From NCBI RefSeq assembly GCF_017814975.1, contig NZ_JAGIQA010000006.1, forward strand, positions 186,001-250,000: a stretch of 64,000 nt of DNA, read 5' to 3'. The DNA is from Cupriavidus consociatus (lineage in GTDB: Bacteria; Pseudomonadota; Gammaproteobacteria; Burkholderiales; Burkholderiaceae). Positions 52,369 to 62,591 of this stretch are shown in pieces. A model generated the notes under the pieces. It did no database searches. It worked only from the letters and a program-made list of their open reading frames with translations, and was not told where the DNA came from. Position numbers and translations under genes: made by a program. The number at the start of each line of letters is the position of its first letter. Position 1 is the first letter of the stretch.

Positions 52369-54213
52369 TCAGCGTGCCGCCGCGGTGGCGCATGCCTGCG
52401 GCTGCGCTGCGCCAGCCGCATGCGCATCGGCGGCATCGTGATCCGATGCCCCCGGCCGTGACGCGCATTCTTCAAAGATCCTGGCGTGGCACTGTGCGCA
52501 GATATCAGGCGACAGCTTGCCGATGATCGTGTGCAGCGCCTGCCGCTTGGTCGGGAAGATATGGTCCGGCCCCAGCTTGCTGCTGAAGCCGGTCTGCTCC
52601 CACGTCTGCAGCACCTGCGTGCGCGGGCGATGGAAGTAGAGGTCGCCGCCCACAGCGCGGCGCTCGGCCAGTTCGTTTTCCCACATCTCCGCGCCCGCCA
52701 GGTCGATGAAATTCATGCTCTTGGTCATCGCCAGCAAGTGCGTCTGGCCGGCATTGACCGTGCGCAGCCAGTGCAGGCGGTCGGTCACGTACTGCACGGC
52801 GCCGAAGTAGATCGCGCCTTCCATGCGCAGCAATTTGAGCTGCGGGCATTCCGGCTGCGGCCGGTGCAGTTCGTCCAGCGGCGTGAAGCGCCGGCCCGGA
52901 TCGTCGGCATCCGGCACCAGGCTGCGCACTGCCGGTCTCGAGGTGCGGTACAGGTAGGCCACCAGCGACAGCACGGTGCCGAGCAGTACCGCCATTTCTA
53001 GCCGGATCACCAGCGTCGCGGCGAAGGTGCCGATGGCAATCGCGAACTCGGTACGGCTCAACGTGAAGATGCGCCGCAGCCGCGCAAGATCGAGCAGTCC
53101 CCACGCCACCAGAAGCAGCATGGCGCCGATCGCCGCCATCGGGATCTGCGCCAGCAGCGGCGCGCTGAGCGCGACCAGCGCCAGCAGCCACAGCGCCGAG
53201 AACACGCTGGCCAGCGGTGTGCGCGCGCCGGCTTCAAAGTTGGGCATCGAGCGATTCAGCGAGCCGCACGAGATATAGCCGGAGAAAAAACCGCCGGCGA
53301 TGTTGGACAGGCCCTGGCCGATGAATTCGCGGTTGGCGTCGATATGCTGCCCCGAGCGCAGCGCCACCGCCTTGGCGATCGAGATCGACTGGCCCAGCGC
53401 GACGATGGTCAGCGCCGAGGCGATGCCGAGCAGGTCGGGCAGCTTGCGCCAGTCGACGTCGGGCACATGGAAATGCGGCAGCGCCGACGGGATCGGCCCG
53501 ACTACGTTCACATGCTGGGCGAAGGCGCCGGCCTGGTTCAGCAGCAGCGCCACCCCATAGCCGGCCAGCAGCCCCAGCAGCATGAACGGCAGCTTGCGCC
53601 ACAGCCGCTTGCACAGCAGCGTCACTGCCAGCGTCACGGCGGCGACGGCCACTGCCGACCAGTTGATGGTGTCGGCGTGTTCGGCCAGGTGGCGCAGCAC
53701 GCCGAAGGCACTGGTGCCGGTCGGCACCTGCAGGCCGAACACATCCTTCAGCGCATAGAGCCCGATCAGTGTCGCGGCGCCGCAGGTGAAGCCGAGCAGC
53801 ACCGAGGGCGAGATAAAGTTGGCGAGCGATCCCAGCCGCAGCGTGCCGACCGCGAGCTGCATCACGCCGACCACGATGGTCACCGCCAGCGCCAGCCCGA
53901 TATACGCGGGGCTGCCGGCGAATGCGAGCGGGCTCAGCATGGCGAACAACGCCAGCGAATTGGCATTGGTCGGCCCGGACATCACATGCCAGCTGGAACC
54001 GAACAGCGCCGCGACAATGCAGGGCACCACCGCGCTGTAGATGCCGTACTGCGGCGGCAGTCCGGCCAGCGTGGCGAAGGCCACGCCCTGCGGCAGCACC
54101 AGCACCGCGCCGAGCAGGCCGGCGACCAGGTCGGCGCGCAGCGTGGCGCGGTCGACGCGCTGGCGCCACGGGAACATGCGATGCAGGAATGAGCCTTGCG
54201 TGGATGCGGACAT
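52369..54213 (-). CDS. SulP-family anion transporter with STAS domain
   Basis: 614 residues. N-terminal transport domain (about 25-420) with LVAGLLGAVLVLPQGVAFAT, LPPQYGIYSAVVPCIVAALF and FSGYISCGSLNRSMPNFEAG, characteristic of SulP/SLC26, and about 12 predicted membrane segments. The STAS domain covers about 450-555 (LRMEGAIYFGAVQYVTDRLH, MTKSMNFIDLAGAEMWENEL). A polar Ala/His-rich tail of about 40 residues ends the protein. Probable sulfate or bicarbonate/dicarboxylate transporter; the ion cannot be assigned. Stand-alone gene. Confidence 0.93.
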   Translation of the reverse strand: MSASTQGSFLHRMFPWRQRVDRATLRADLVAGLLGAVLVLPQGVAFATLAGLPPQYGIYSAVVPCIVAALFGSSWHVMSGPTNANSLALFAMLSPLAFAGSPAYIGLALAVTIVVGVMQLAVGTLRLGSLANFISPSVLLGFTCGAATLIGLYALKDVFGLQVPTGTSAFGVLRHLAEHADTINWSAVAVAAVTLAVTLLCKRLWRKLPFMLLGLLAGYGVALLLNQAGAFAQHVNVVGPIPSALPHFHVPDVDWRKLPDLLGIASALTIVALGQSISIAKAVALRSGQHIDANREFIGQGLSNIAGGFFSGYISCGSLNRSMPNFEAGARTPLASVFSALWLLALVALSAPLLAQIPMAAIGAMLLLVAWGLLDLARLRRIFTLSRTEFAIAIGTFAATLVIRLEMAVLLGTVLSLVAYLYRTSRPAVRSLVPDADDPGRRFTPLDELHRPQPECPQLKLLRMEGAIYFGAVQYVTDRLHWLRTVNAGQTHLLAMTKSMNFIDLAGAEMWENELAERRAVGGDLYFHRPRTQVLQTWEQTGFSSKLGPDHIFPTKRQALHTIIGKLSPDICAQCHARIFEECASRPGASDHDAADAHAAGAAQPQACATAAAR

Positions 54214-54382
54214 GGGAACAGGACAACCTCGGCGCCCCCGGGCGCGGTCACGCCGCGTTCAGGGGTTCATGCCGGCAGTGTAGCGGGCAGCCCGCCGCCG
54301 AGGCGAGCCGGGCATGCCCGGGCTTGCGTGAATGCGTGGACTGGCGGCGCATGCCGGCGGCGGCCGCAGCCCGTGGCGGGCG

Positions 54383-55213
54383 TCAGCCGCAGTGCAGCGT
54401 GGCGACCACCGGCGTGTGATCCGAGGGCTGTTCCCAGGTGCGCGGGACGCGGTCGATCACGCAGGCGGAGCATTGCTCCACCAGCGCCGGCGAGAGCAGG
54501 ATATGGTCGATGCGCAGCCCGGCATTGCGGCGGAACGCCAGCATGCGGTAGTCCCACCAGGAAAAGCTCTTCTCCGGCTGCTCGAACCTGCGGAAGGCAT
54601 CGGCCAGCCCCAGCTCCACCAAAGCGGCAAAGGCGGCGCGCTCCGGCGGCGATACGAGGTTCTGGCCTACCCACTTGGCCGGGTCGTGCACATCACGGTC
54701 TTCGGGCGCGATATTGAAGTCGCCCAGCAGCGCGAGGCGCGGATGGCGCTGCATTTCGTCGCGCAGCCACGCTGTCATCGCTTCCAGCCACCTGAGCTTG
54801 TACGTGAACTTCTCCGACTCGGGCGACTGGCCGTTGGGGAAGTAGGCACAGACCAGCCGCAGGTCGCCGTAGGTTGCCGCGATCACACGCTGCTGCGCAT
54901 CCTCGAAGCCGGGGATGTTGCGCACCACGTCGACCGGCCCGGGCATGCTGGCATCGCGGGCGACGATGGCCACGCCGTTGTATGTCTTCTGCCCGGTGTA
55001 GATGCTGTGGAAGCCGGCATTCTCCAGTTCGGCCAGCGGGTACTTGTCGTCCGGCAGCTTCAGTTCCTGCAGGCACAGCGCGTCGACCGGCGCGCCGGCC
55101 TGGTCCTGCTCGGCCAGCCACTGCAGCACCTGCGGCAGGCGCACCTTCAGCGAATTGACGTTCCAGCTCGCGATGCGCAGCGGACCGCTGGTGGGCAGTG
55201 CAACCGCGCTCAT
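54383..55213 (-). CDS. xth: Exodeoxyribonuclease III
   Basis: 276 residues from ATG at 55213. The endonuclease/exonuclease/phosphatase fold shows IASWNVNSLKVRLPQVLQWL, LCLQELKLPDDKYP, YNGVAIVARD, LLGDFNIAPEDRDVHDP and the final SDHTPVVATL. It acts as AP endonuclease and 3'-5' exonuclease in base excision repair. The start codon overlaps the stop of prlC (TCATGC read from the other strand), so the two are translationally coupled. Confidence 0.96.
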   Translation of the reverse strand: MSAVALPTSGPLRIASWNVNSLKVRLPQVLQWLAEQDQAGAPVDALCLQELKLPDDKYPLAELENAGFHSIYTGQKTYNGVAIVARDASMPGPVDVVRNIPGFEDAQQRVIAATYGDLRLVCAYFPNGQSPESEKFTYKLRWLEAMTAWLRDEMQRHPRLALLGDFNIAPEDRDVHDPAKWVGQNLVSPPERAAFAALVELGLADAFRRFEQPEKSFSWWDYRMLAFRRNAGLRIDHILLSPALVEQCSACVIDRVPRTWEQPSDHTPVVATLHCG

Positions 55214-57303
55214 GCTGCCATCCCGCCATGACGCAGCAGCGCGTCGATCTGCGGCGCGCGGCCGCGGAAGGCCACGAAGGAGTCCATTGCCGGACGGCTG
55301 CCGCCTACCGACAGGATCTCGCGCTGGTAGCGCGCGCCGGTCTCGCTGTCGAGCACGGTGCCGGACAGCTGTGCCGCTTCCTCGAATGCAGCGTAGACGT
55401 CGGCCGACAGCACCTCCGCCCACTTGTAGCTGTAGTAGCCGGCCGCGTAGCCGCCGGCAAAGATATGGCTGAAGGTGTTCGGCCAGCGCGACAGCGGATG
55501 CTGCGGCACCACGTGCACGCGGTCATTGATCTGGCGCGACAGATCCAGCACCGAGGCGGCGCCGGCCGGGTCGAAGTCCGTGTGCAGATGCATGTCGAAC
55601 GACGAGAACACGATCTGGCGCAGCGTCATCATGCCGTTCTGGAAGTTCTTGGCGGCCAGCATGCGGTCGAACAGCGCGCGCGGCAACGGCGCGCCGTTGT
55701 CGACGTGCTGCGTCATGCCGGTCAGCACTTCGTATTCCCAGCAGAAGTTCTCCATGAACTGCGACGGCAGCTCCACCGCATCCCATTCCACGCCGTTGAT
55801 GCCCGACACGCCCAGCTCGCCCACCTGCGTCAGCATGTGGTGCAGACCGTGGCCGAACTCATGGAACAGCGTGATCACTTCGTCGTGCGTGAACAGCGCG
55901 GGCTTGTTGCCCACCGGTGCGGAGAAGTTGCAGGTCAGGTATGCGACCGGCGTCTGCACGCCGCCTTGCTCCAGCACCTTGCGGCCGCGGGCGTCGTCCA
56001 TCCAGGCGCCGCCGCGCTTGCCTTCGCGCGCGTACAGGTCGATGTAGAACTGTGCCAGCAGCGTGCCATCGGCGGTGGTCACGCGGAAAAAACGCACGTC
56101 CTTGTGCCAGGTCTGCGCCGGCTCGGCCTCGATGCGCACCGAGAACAGCTTCTGCACCACGCCGAACAGGCCTTCCAGCACCTTGGGTTCCGGGAAGTAC
56201 TGCTTGACCTCGTGCTCGGAGAACGCGTAGCGCTGCTGGCGCAGCTTTTCCGAGGCATAGGCCACGTCCCACGGTTGCAGGTCGGACAGGCCGAGTTCAG
56301 CGGCGGCGAAGGCCTTCAGCTCGGCCCAGTCCTTCTCGGCATAGGGCCTTGCCTTGATGGCAAGCTCGTCGAGGAACTTCAGCACTTCGGCTGGCGATTC
56401 GGCCATCTTCGGCACCAGCGAGACTTCGCCGTAGCACTGGTAGCCGAGCATCTGCGCTTCTTCACGGCGCAGCACCAGCTGCTCGCGCATATTGGCCGTG
56501 TTGTCCCACTCGCCCTGGCCCTGGCCGTATTGCGCGCCCAGTTCCGAGGCGCGCGTGACATTGGCCTCGTACAGCGTCTTGCGCAGCGCGCGGTCGTCGG
56601 CGTACTGCAGCACCGGGAAGTATGAGGGGAAGTGGAGCGTGAATTTCCAGCCGGCCTTGCCGTCTTTCTCCGCGGCGTGGCGGGCGGCTTCCTTCGCATC
56701 GTCGGGCAGACCGGCCAGGCGTGCCTCGTCCTCGATGACCAGCGCGTAGGTGTTGGTGGCGTCCAGCACGTGGTCGGAGAACGCCTTGGACAATTGTGCC
56801 TGCTGTTCCTGGATTTCCGCGAAGCGCGGCTTCCGGTCTTCGGGCAGCTCGGCGCCACCCAGGCGGAAGCCGCGCAGTTCGTTCTCGATCAGCTGGTGGC
56901 GGGCGGCGCTCATGCAGGCGAACTCGGGGCTGGCGGCCAGCGTCTTGTACTTTTCATACAGCGCCAGGCTCTGGCCGAGCGACGACCAGAACTCGGTCAT
57001 GCGCGGCAGGTTGTCGGCGTGCGCCTTGCGCAGCTCCGGCGTGTCGGCGACCGCGCTCAGGTGGCTGACCACGCCCCAGGCGCGGCCGAGCGGCTCGGTG
57101 GCCGCTTCCAGCGCCTGCACGGCGCTGGCCCAGTCGGCCGGCGTGGCAGGATCCTCGGCGCGGGCGACGGCCTGCTGCGCACGTTCCAGCAGCACGTCCA
57201 GCGCCGGGCTGATGTGCTCGGGCCGGATCTCGGCGAAGCGGGGCAGGTCGGAAAAGTCCAGCAGCGGATTGTTGGCCGGGGTGGCTTGTGCGGCTTGGTC
57301 CAT
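55210..57303 (-). CDS. prlC: Oligopeptidase A (M3 family)
   Basis: 697 residues from ATG at 57303 (MDQAAQATPANNPLLDFSDL). The zinc site HEFGHGLHHML is visible with the downstream glutamate in GINGVEWDAVELPSQFMENF, as expected for M3 thimet-type oligopeptidases. It degrades signal peptides and small peptides in the cytoplasm. A much longer frame upstream is a chance extension through folD in another frame. It forms folD-prlC-xth on the minus strand. Confidence 0.96.
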   Translation of the reverse strand: MDQAAQATPANNPLLDFSDLPRFAEIRPEHISPALDVLLERAQQAVARAEDPATPADWASAVQALEAATEPLGRAWGVVSHLSAVADTPELRKAHADNLPRMTEFWSSLGQSLALYEKYKTLAASPEFACMSAARHQLIENELRGFRLGGAELPEDRKPRFAEIQEQQAQLSKAFSDHVLDATNTYALVIEDEARLAGLPDDAKEAARHAAEKDGKAGWKFTLHFPSYFPVLQYADDRALRKTLYEANVTRASELGAQYGQGQGEWDNTANMREQLVLRREEAQMLGYQCYGEVSLVPKMAESPAEVLKFLDELAIKARPYAEKDWAELKAFAAAELGLSDLQPWDVAYASEKLRQQRYAFSEHEVKQYFPEPKVLEGLFGVVQKLFSVRIEAEPAQTWHKDVRFFRVTTADGTLLAQFYIDLYAREGKRGGAWMDDARGRKVLEQGGVQTPVAYLTCNFSAPVGNKPALFTHDEVITLFHEFGHGLHHMLTQVGELGVSGINGVEWDAVELPSQFMENFCWEYEVLTGMTQHVDNGAPLPRALFDRMLAAKNFQNGMMTLRQIVFSSFDMHLHTDFDPAGAASVLDLSRQINDRVHVVPQHPLSRWPNTFSHIFAGGYAAGYYSYKWAEVLSADVYAAFEEAAQLSGTVLDSETGARYQREILSVGGSRPAMDSFVAFRGRAPQIDALLRHGGMAA

Positions 57304-57425
57304 GGCGTGTTCTCGGTTGGCTGGCCTTAAAGGTCGATGCCCCGCAGATGGGGGCGGGGTGCGGGCATTTCCAGCACCCCGTGTGGCGTACTGTACGTCG
57401 GATATACGCCGAGCGCGCGAGTGCT

Positions 57426-58277
57426 TCAGCCCGCGGCGCGTTCCGCTGCTTCCAGCGTGTTGACCAGCAGCATGGTGATGGTCATCGGCCCGACGCCGCC
57501 CGGCACCGGCGTGACGTAGCCGGCTACCTCGCGCACGCCGGGGAAGTCCACGTCGCCGCACAGCTTGCCGTTGTCGTCGCGGTTCATGCCGACGTCGATC
57601 ACGACGGCGCCCGGCTTGACCATGTCGGCGGTGATCAGGTTGCGCTTGCCGACCGCGGCGACGATCACGTCGGCCTCGCGGGTATGGGCGCCGATATCGC
57701 GCGTCTTGCTGTTGCAGATGGTGACGGTGGCGCCGGCCTGCAGCAGCAGCATCGCCATCGGCTTGCCGACGATATTGGAGGCGCCGACCACCACGGCACG
57801 CGCGCCGCGCAGCGGGTACTGGATCGATTCCAGCATTTTCATGCAGCCGTACGGCGTGCACGGGCGGAACAGCGGGGCGCCGGTCATCAGCGCGCCGGCG
57901 TTGGCGACGTGGAAGCCGTCGACGTCCTTTTCCGGGGCGATCGCTTCCAGCACCTTGTGGCTGTCGATGTGCTTGGGCAGCGGCAGCTGCACCAGGATGC
58001 CGTGGATGCTCGGGTCCTGGTTGAGCGCGTCGATGCGTGCCAGCAATTCCGCCTCGGACAGGTCTGCCGGGTAACGGTCCAGCGAGGAGTGGAAGCCGTT
58101 GTCCTGGCAGGCCTTGACCTTGTTGCGCACGTAGACCTGGCTGGCCGGGTCTTCGCCGACCAGGATCACGGCCAGGCCGGGACGGTGACCGCGCTCGGTC
58201 AGGCTGGCGGCGCGCTGGGCGGCTTCGGAGCGGATTTGTTTGGCAAGGGCGTTGCCGTCGATCAGTTGGGCAGACAT
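57426..58277 (-). CDS. folD: Methylenetetrahydrofolate dehydrogenase/cyclohydrolase
   Basis: 283 residues. [19 protein letters not shown] holds the active-site lysine, [18 protein letters not shown] and [20 protein letters not shown] are the folate and NADP signatures, and the C-terminus has [20 protein letters not shown]. It interconverts 5,10-methylene- and 10-formyl-tetrahydrofolate. Begins 123 bases upstream of prlC. Confidence 0.98.
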   Translation of the reverse strand: MSAQLIDGNALAKQIRSEAAQRAASLTERGHRPGLAVILVGEDPASQVYVRNKVKACQDNGFHSSLDRYPADLSEAELLARIDALNQDPSIHGILVQLPLPKHIDSHKVLEAIAPEKDVDGFHVANAGALMTGAPLFRPCTPYGCMKMLESIQYPLRGARAVVVGASNIVGKPMAMLLLQAGATVTICNSKTRDIGAHTREADVIVAAVGKRNLITADMVKPGAVVIDVGMNRDDNGKLCGDVDFPGVREVAGYVTPVPGGVGPMTITMLLVNTLEAAERAAG

Positions 58278-58471
58278 GGAGGAAAAGACCGGTTTGGGCG
58301 GGGTTGTGCGAATTCGGGCGGATCCGGCGATTGCTTTGGCCTCGGTTGGCGTGCGCCCGGCATGCGGGCATGCGGATCAAAGGCGAATTATAAAGGGTCA
58401 GTGCGGGCTGGCGCGCGCAGCTTGACCGGATGCAAGGGTTGTACGGGTGCGGGGCTGGTAGCATCGGCCGC

Positions 58472-59152
58472 ATGCACACCGCGCTCCCGTCCCTGCTGTC
58501 AGATCCGCTGCTGGTTGTCGTGTCCCTCGCCGGACTGCTGTGGGCGCTGACCCGCCGGCCGTGGCGGTTGCTGCGGCGCAATTCGCTGCAGCACGCCTGG
58601 CTGGGGGCGATGGTGCTGGTGGCGCTGCTGTGGACGGTGCGTGCCACGCTGGTCGGAGGGCTCGTGATCCAGTTGCTGGGCGCCACGCTGATGGTGACGC
58701 TGTTCGGGCTGCCGCTGGCGCTGCTGTCGCTGTTCGTGGCGGACCTGGTGTCGCTGTTCGGGCTGGAATACCTGGCCGGGCACAGCTGGGCGCTGTTCGA
58801 CTGGCCTTCGCTATGGGTGCGCTATACCTGGCTGGCGCTGGTGCCGGCGCTGCTCTCGGCCGGACTGCAGGCGCTGATGCGGCGCTGGCTGCCGCGCCAC
58901 CCGTTCGTTTTTATCCTGGGGCACGGCTATTTCACCGCGGGTCTGGCGGCGCTGGGCGCCAGCGCCGCGCAGGCCGCGTGGCGGCATGTGATGGCGCCGG
59001 GGCTGCCGTTCACCCTGGCCGATACGCTGGCGGCAATGCTGATCCTGGCGTTTGGCGAGGCGTTCCTGACCGGACTGCTGGTGGCCGTCTTTGTGGTCTA
59101 TCGTCCACAATGGGTGGTCACGTTCCGGGACGAGGATTACCTGAAGAATTGA
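58472..59152 (+). CDS. Integral membrane protein, COG3235-like
   Basis: 226 residues from ATG 58472; the frame from 58430 adds 14 unsupported residues. Six or so membrane segments, with WALFDWPSLWVRYTWLALVP, FVFILGHGYFTAGLAALGAS and a C-terminal ILAFGEAFLTGLLVAVFVVY region. It resembles predicted membrane proteins of the CbiM-like energy-coupling group (COG3235). GEAFLTG is the conserved end motif there. Role unknown; metal uptake is a guess. Divergent from folD and convergent with the response regulator gene. Confidence 0.75.
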   Translation: MHTALPSLLSDPLLVVVSLAGLLWALTRRPWRLLRRNSLQHAWLGAMVLVALLWTVRATLVGGLVIQLLGATLMVTLFGLPLALLSLFVADLVSLFGLEYLAGHSWALFDWPSLWVRYTWLALVPALLSAGLQALMRRWLPRHPFVFILGHGYFTAGLAALGASAAQAAWRHVMAPGLPFTLADTLAAMLILAFGEAFLTGLLVAVFVVYRPQWVVTFRDEDYLKN

Positions 59153-59223
59153 TTTCGGGCGCCGGCGGTGGCGCCCGGAAAGGCCGGGCAGGATGGCTCG
59201 AGAAGGCCATCCGGCGCCGCAAG

Positions 59224-59856
59224 TCAGCTGTTGCGCGACAGTGCCAGGCGCAGCAGGTCGGCGACCGTGTTGACGTTGAGCTTTTCCATGATGTTGGCGC
59301 GGTGCGCCTCCACCGTCTTGATGGAAATGCCCAGGTCATCGGCGATCTGCTTGTTCAGGCGGCCAGCCACGATGCGCTCCAGCACCTGCTGCTCGCGGGT
59401 GGTCAGCTTGCCCAGCAGGTCCTTGGCGGCGCGCTGCTCGCGCGCGGCGGAATGGTCGGTACGGGCCTTCTGCAGCATGCGCTCGACCAGCGCCCGCAGT
59501 TCGGATTCGTCGAACGGCTTCTCGATGAAATCGATGGCGCCGCGCTTCATGGTCGATACCGCCATCGGCACGTCGCCGTGGCCGGTGATAAAGACGATGG
59601 GGATATTGATGTTCTCGGCGATCATCCGCTCCTGCAGTTCCGGGCCGCTCATGCCGGGCATGCGCACGTCGAGGATCAGGCAGGACACCTGGCTGGCGTC
59701 GTAGGCGGCGAGGAACTGCTCGGCGCTGGTAAAGCTGCGAACCTGGTAGCCATTGCCCTCCAGCAACCAGGTCAGCGAGTCGCGCATGGCTTCATCGTCG
59801 TCGACGATGAACACGGTCTCGCCGCGGTGGGGCGTGGGGTTTGGCGTTGCGGTCAT
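59224..59856 (-). CDS. FixJ/NarL-type response regulator
   Basis: 210 residues from ATG at 59856 with GAGGAGA upstream. Receiver domain with VFIVDDDEAM (acid pocket), the phospho-acceptor Asp63 in CLILDVRMPGMSG, TGHG and the EKPFD lysine. The LuxR-type HTH follows (LTTREQQVLERIVAGRLNKQ, IADDLGISIKTVEAHRANIM). It is the partner of the histidine kinase that starts 2.7 kb further along on the same strand and ends 149 bases upstream of it. Confidence 0.95.
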   Translation of the reverse strand: MTATPNPTPHRGETVFIVDDDEAMRDSLTWLLEGNGYQVRSFTSAEQFLAAYDASQVSCLILDVRMPGMSGPELQERMIAENINIPIVFITGHGDVPMAVSTMKRGAIDFIEKPFDESELRALVERMLQKARTDHSAAREQRAAKDLLGKLTTREQQVLERIVAGRLNKQIADDLGISIKTVEAHRANIMEKLNVNTVADLLRLALSRNS

Positions 59857-60005
59857 GTAGTCTCCTCGGGACAACAATTCATTGCTGCGAAGTGTAACCG
59901 CCCCGGGGCCTCTGTGGCGAGACGGATTCCCCACATGCGTAGGGGGTCTGCGCGGGCCTGCCGGGGGCGTCCGGAATGAATCGGACAGCGGTGGAAAGCG
60001 GGGGA

Positions 60006-62591
60006 TTATTGCTCGGCCATCACCGGATGCAGCGGCAGCATGATCTTGAAGGTGCAGCCAATGCCGTCGACATTGTTCTCCACCCACAGCCGGCCCTGGT
60101 GCGACTCGATGATCGAGCGGCAGATATTCAGCCCCATGCCCATGCCGTCGGACTTGGTGCTGAAGAAGGGCTCGAACAGGCGCTCCTTGGTGGCTTCGTC
60201 GACGCCCGGGCCCTGGTCGATGACATCGATATGGACGTTGTCGCCGAACTCGCCCGGCTCCACGCGCGCATGCAGGCGCACCACGCCGCCGGCGCGCAGC
60301 GCCGGCAGGCCGGCCATGGCTTCGACCGCGTTCTTGAGCAGGTTCACCAGCACCTGCTCGATCAGCACCGGGTCGACATAGATGGCCATCGGCGGCGCCG
60401 GCAGCCGGGTCAGGATGGTGACGCGGCGCCGGGTCGCCTCGAGGTCGGCCAGGCCCACGGCGTCGGCGACGATATCGTGCAGCGCCGCTTCGCGCCGCTG
60501 CGGCTGGCTGCGCTTCACGAAGCCGCGGATGCGGCTGATGATGGTGCCCGCGCGTACTGCCTGCGCGGAGGTTTTCTCCAGCACCGGAATCAGGTCCTCC
60601 GGCGTGCTGCGGCCCGAATGCAGCCGCGCCACCGCGCCCATGCAGTAGTTGTTGATCGCGGCCAGCGGCTGGTTCAGCTCGTGCGCCAGCGACGACGCCA
60701 TCTCGCCCATGGTGGTCAGCCGGCTGGTGAACTGCAGGCGTTCCTCATGCTGGCGCGCCATTTCCTCGGCGGCCTTGCGCACGGTGATGTCGGTCGCGAT
60801 CTGCATCTGCGCGAGGTGGCCGTCGACCCACTGGATATAGCGGCGGCGCACTTCGAACCATTTCTGCATGTCGGGCACGAACACCTCGCGCGCGTCCGAC
60901 GCATAGGGCATCAGCTCGGAAGCGGGCAGGCCGGCGAAGGCGTCGACGTAATCGGTGTTGTCGCTCGAGACCTGGTCCTTGTCGAGTTCGTCGCCGGCCA
61001 GCTTCAGGTGGCCCTCGGCCTCCCAGCCGAACAGCTGGCGGTAGTAGCGGTTGGCGAACAGCAGCTCTGCCTTGTCGGTGGCGAGCACCGAGACCGCGGC
61101 GTCCAGGCTCTCCAGCACCGTGGTGAAGCGGTCATGCGCGGCGGCCAGTTCCTCGCGCGCGCGCTTGGGCTCGGTGATGTCCGTCATCGAACTCATCCAG
61201 CCGGTATGGCGGCCGCGGCTGTCGACCAGCGGCGACACATACATGCGCGCGTAGAAGCTGCTGCCGTCGCGGCGCATCGTGCGCATCTCGTAGCCGCCCG
61301 CGGGCGACTTGCCCTGCAGCGTCAGGTCGATCTGCTTCTGCATTTCCTGCTGGTCGTTCGGCGGCCAGTAGGGGAAGGGCGGCAGGCGGCCGACCAGGTC
61401 GCTCTCCTGCCAGCCGGTCATGCGGCAGAAGGCGGGGTTGACATAGGTGATGCGGCCGTTCAGGTCGAGCGCGCGCAGGCCGATCAGCATCGAGTTTTCC
61501 ATCGCGCGCCGGAACGAGGTCTCGGCCAGCAGCGCGCGCTGCGCCTCGGAGCGGCGGCTGGTATGGCGCCACATGCTCCACAGGCTCCACAGCAGGAAGC
61601 AGGACAGGCCCACCACCAGCCACAGCAGCATGTTGTTGGGCAGGTTCGACGGCGGCGGGTAGGCGTCCGCGCGCAGCGACAGCGAGTGGCCCGGCGGGTC
61701 CAGCAGCACTTCATACGACAGCGCGTTGCCGGGCACCGGCCGCAGCGAAGTGCTGGCGCGGGTCTGGTTGTTCTTGTCGATCAGCGAGAAGCGGTAGCGC
61801 TCGGTCAGCTCCGGCGGCAGCAGGTGCGTCAGGATGCCGTTGATCGAGTACAGCGCGCCAAGCGTGCCGAGGAACTCGTTGTCGCGCACGATCGGGACCT
61901 GCATCAGCATGAAGCTGTCGCCACGGTCGTTGACCAGCGGGCGCGAGTAGACCACGCGCTGGGTTTCGCGCGCGGCATCGAAGGTGTCCAGTACTTCAGG
62001 CTCGAGCGGCTGGTCCTGGTTCTCGCGCAGGCGCACCGCGAACTCGGATGTCGACGGCAGCGACCAGCGGCCACGCTTGGTGGCGTCGAGCCAGTTGATA
62101 AAGACGATCTCGGGGTTCTCGCGCAGGATTTCCTGGGCGGCGGTACGGTAAGCGCCTTGCTCCAGCTGCGCGGCGGCGATATCGCGCGCCAGCGAGGCCA
62201 GCTGGTCCTGGTTGCTGAGCAGCGACAGGCGTACGCGTTGCTGCGCCCAGGCGGCGTCGCGGTACAGCGCATCGCGTTGCTGCTGGCGTTCGGTCTCGTG
62301 CAGCGACCACAGGATCACGCCCATCGCCACCGTGAACAGCACGATCGCGACCAGCGGAATGAACATGAACCAGCTGGTGGCGACGAGGTTGCGCCAGCGC
62401 AGCCACCACAGCCCGCGCGGGGCCGCCACCGGCGCGCCGTCGTCGGAGCCGAGTGCGTCGATCGGACCGAGCCCCGCTGCCGGAGGAGGAGCGTGGCCGG
62501 TATCGCCCCCGGCGGCCTTGGCTGTGCCCGAGGCATCGGGAGAAAGCATGGCTGCACGCAGGCGGGAGAGGAAGCGATCGAGGAACGGCAT
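60006..62591 (-). CDS. Membrane PAS sensor histidine kinase
   Basis: 861 residues from ATG at 62591; no clear Shine-Dalgarno. Two membrane spans (SWFMFIPLVAIVLFTVAMGV near 75 and LLWLVVGLSCFLLWSLWSMW near 325) enclose a large periplasmic domain. Two PAS domains follow (ITYVNPAFCRMTGWQESDLV; ELLFANRYYRQLFGWEAEGH), then HisKA with SSLAHELNQPLAAINNY and HATPase with MGMGLNICRSIIESHQGRLW. FixL/TodS-like cytoplasmic arrangement paired with the FixJ-type regulator. It diverges from aceE, so control of pyruvate dehydrogenase is a possible role (inference). Confidence 0.95.
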   Translation of the reverse strand: MPFLDRFLSRLRAAMLSPDASGTAKAAGGDTGHAPPPAAGLGPIDALGSDDGAPVAAPRGLWWLRWRNLVATSWFMFIPLVAIVLFTVAMGVILWSLHETERQQQRDALYRDAAWAQQRVRLSLLSNQDQLASLARDIAAAQLEQGAYRTAAQEILRENPEIVFINWLDATKRGRWSLPSTSEFAVRLRENQDQPLEPEVLDTFDAARETQRVVYSRPLVNDRGDSFMLMQVPIVRDNEFLGTLGALYSINGILTHLLPPELTERYRFSLIDKNNQTRASTSLRPVPGNALSYEVLLDPPGHSLSLRADAYPPPSNLPNNMLLWLVVGLSCFLLWSLWSMWRHTSRRSEAQRALLAETSFRRAMENSMLIGLRALDLNGRITYVNPAFCRMTGWQESDLVGRLPPFPYWPPNDQQEMQKQIDLTLQGKSPAGGYEMRTMRRDGSSFYARMYVSPLVDSRGRHTGWMSSMTDITEPKRAREELAAAHDRFTTVLESLDAAVSVLATDKAELLFANRYYRQLFGWEAEGHLKLAGDELDKDQVSSDNTDYVDAFAGLPASELMPYASDAREVFVPDMQKWFEVRRRYIQWVDGHLAQMQIATDITVRKAAEEMARQHEERLQFTSRLTTMGEMASSLAHELNQPLAAINNYCMGAVARLHSGRSTPEDLIPVLEKTSAQAVRAGTIISRIRGFVKRSQPQRREAALHDIVADAVGLADLEATRRRVTILTRLPAPPMAIYVDPVLIEQVLVNLLKNAVEAMAGLPALRAGGVVRLHARVEPGEFGDNVHIDVIDQGPGVDEATKERLFEPFFSTKSDGMGMGLNICRSIIESHQGRLWVENNVDGIGCTFKIMLPLHPVMAEQ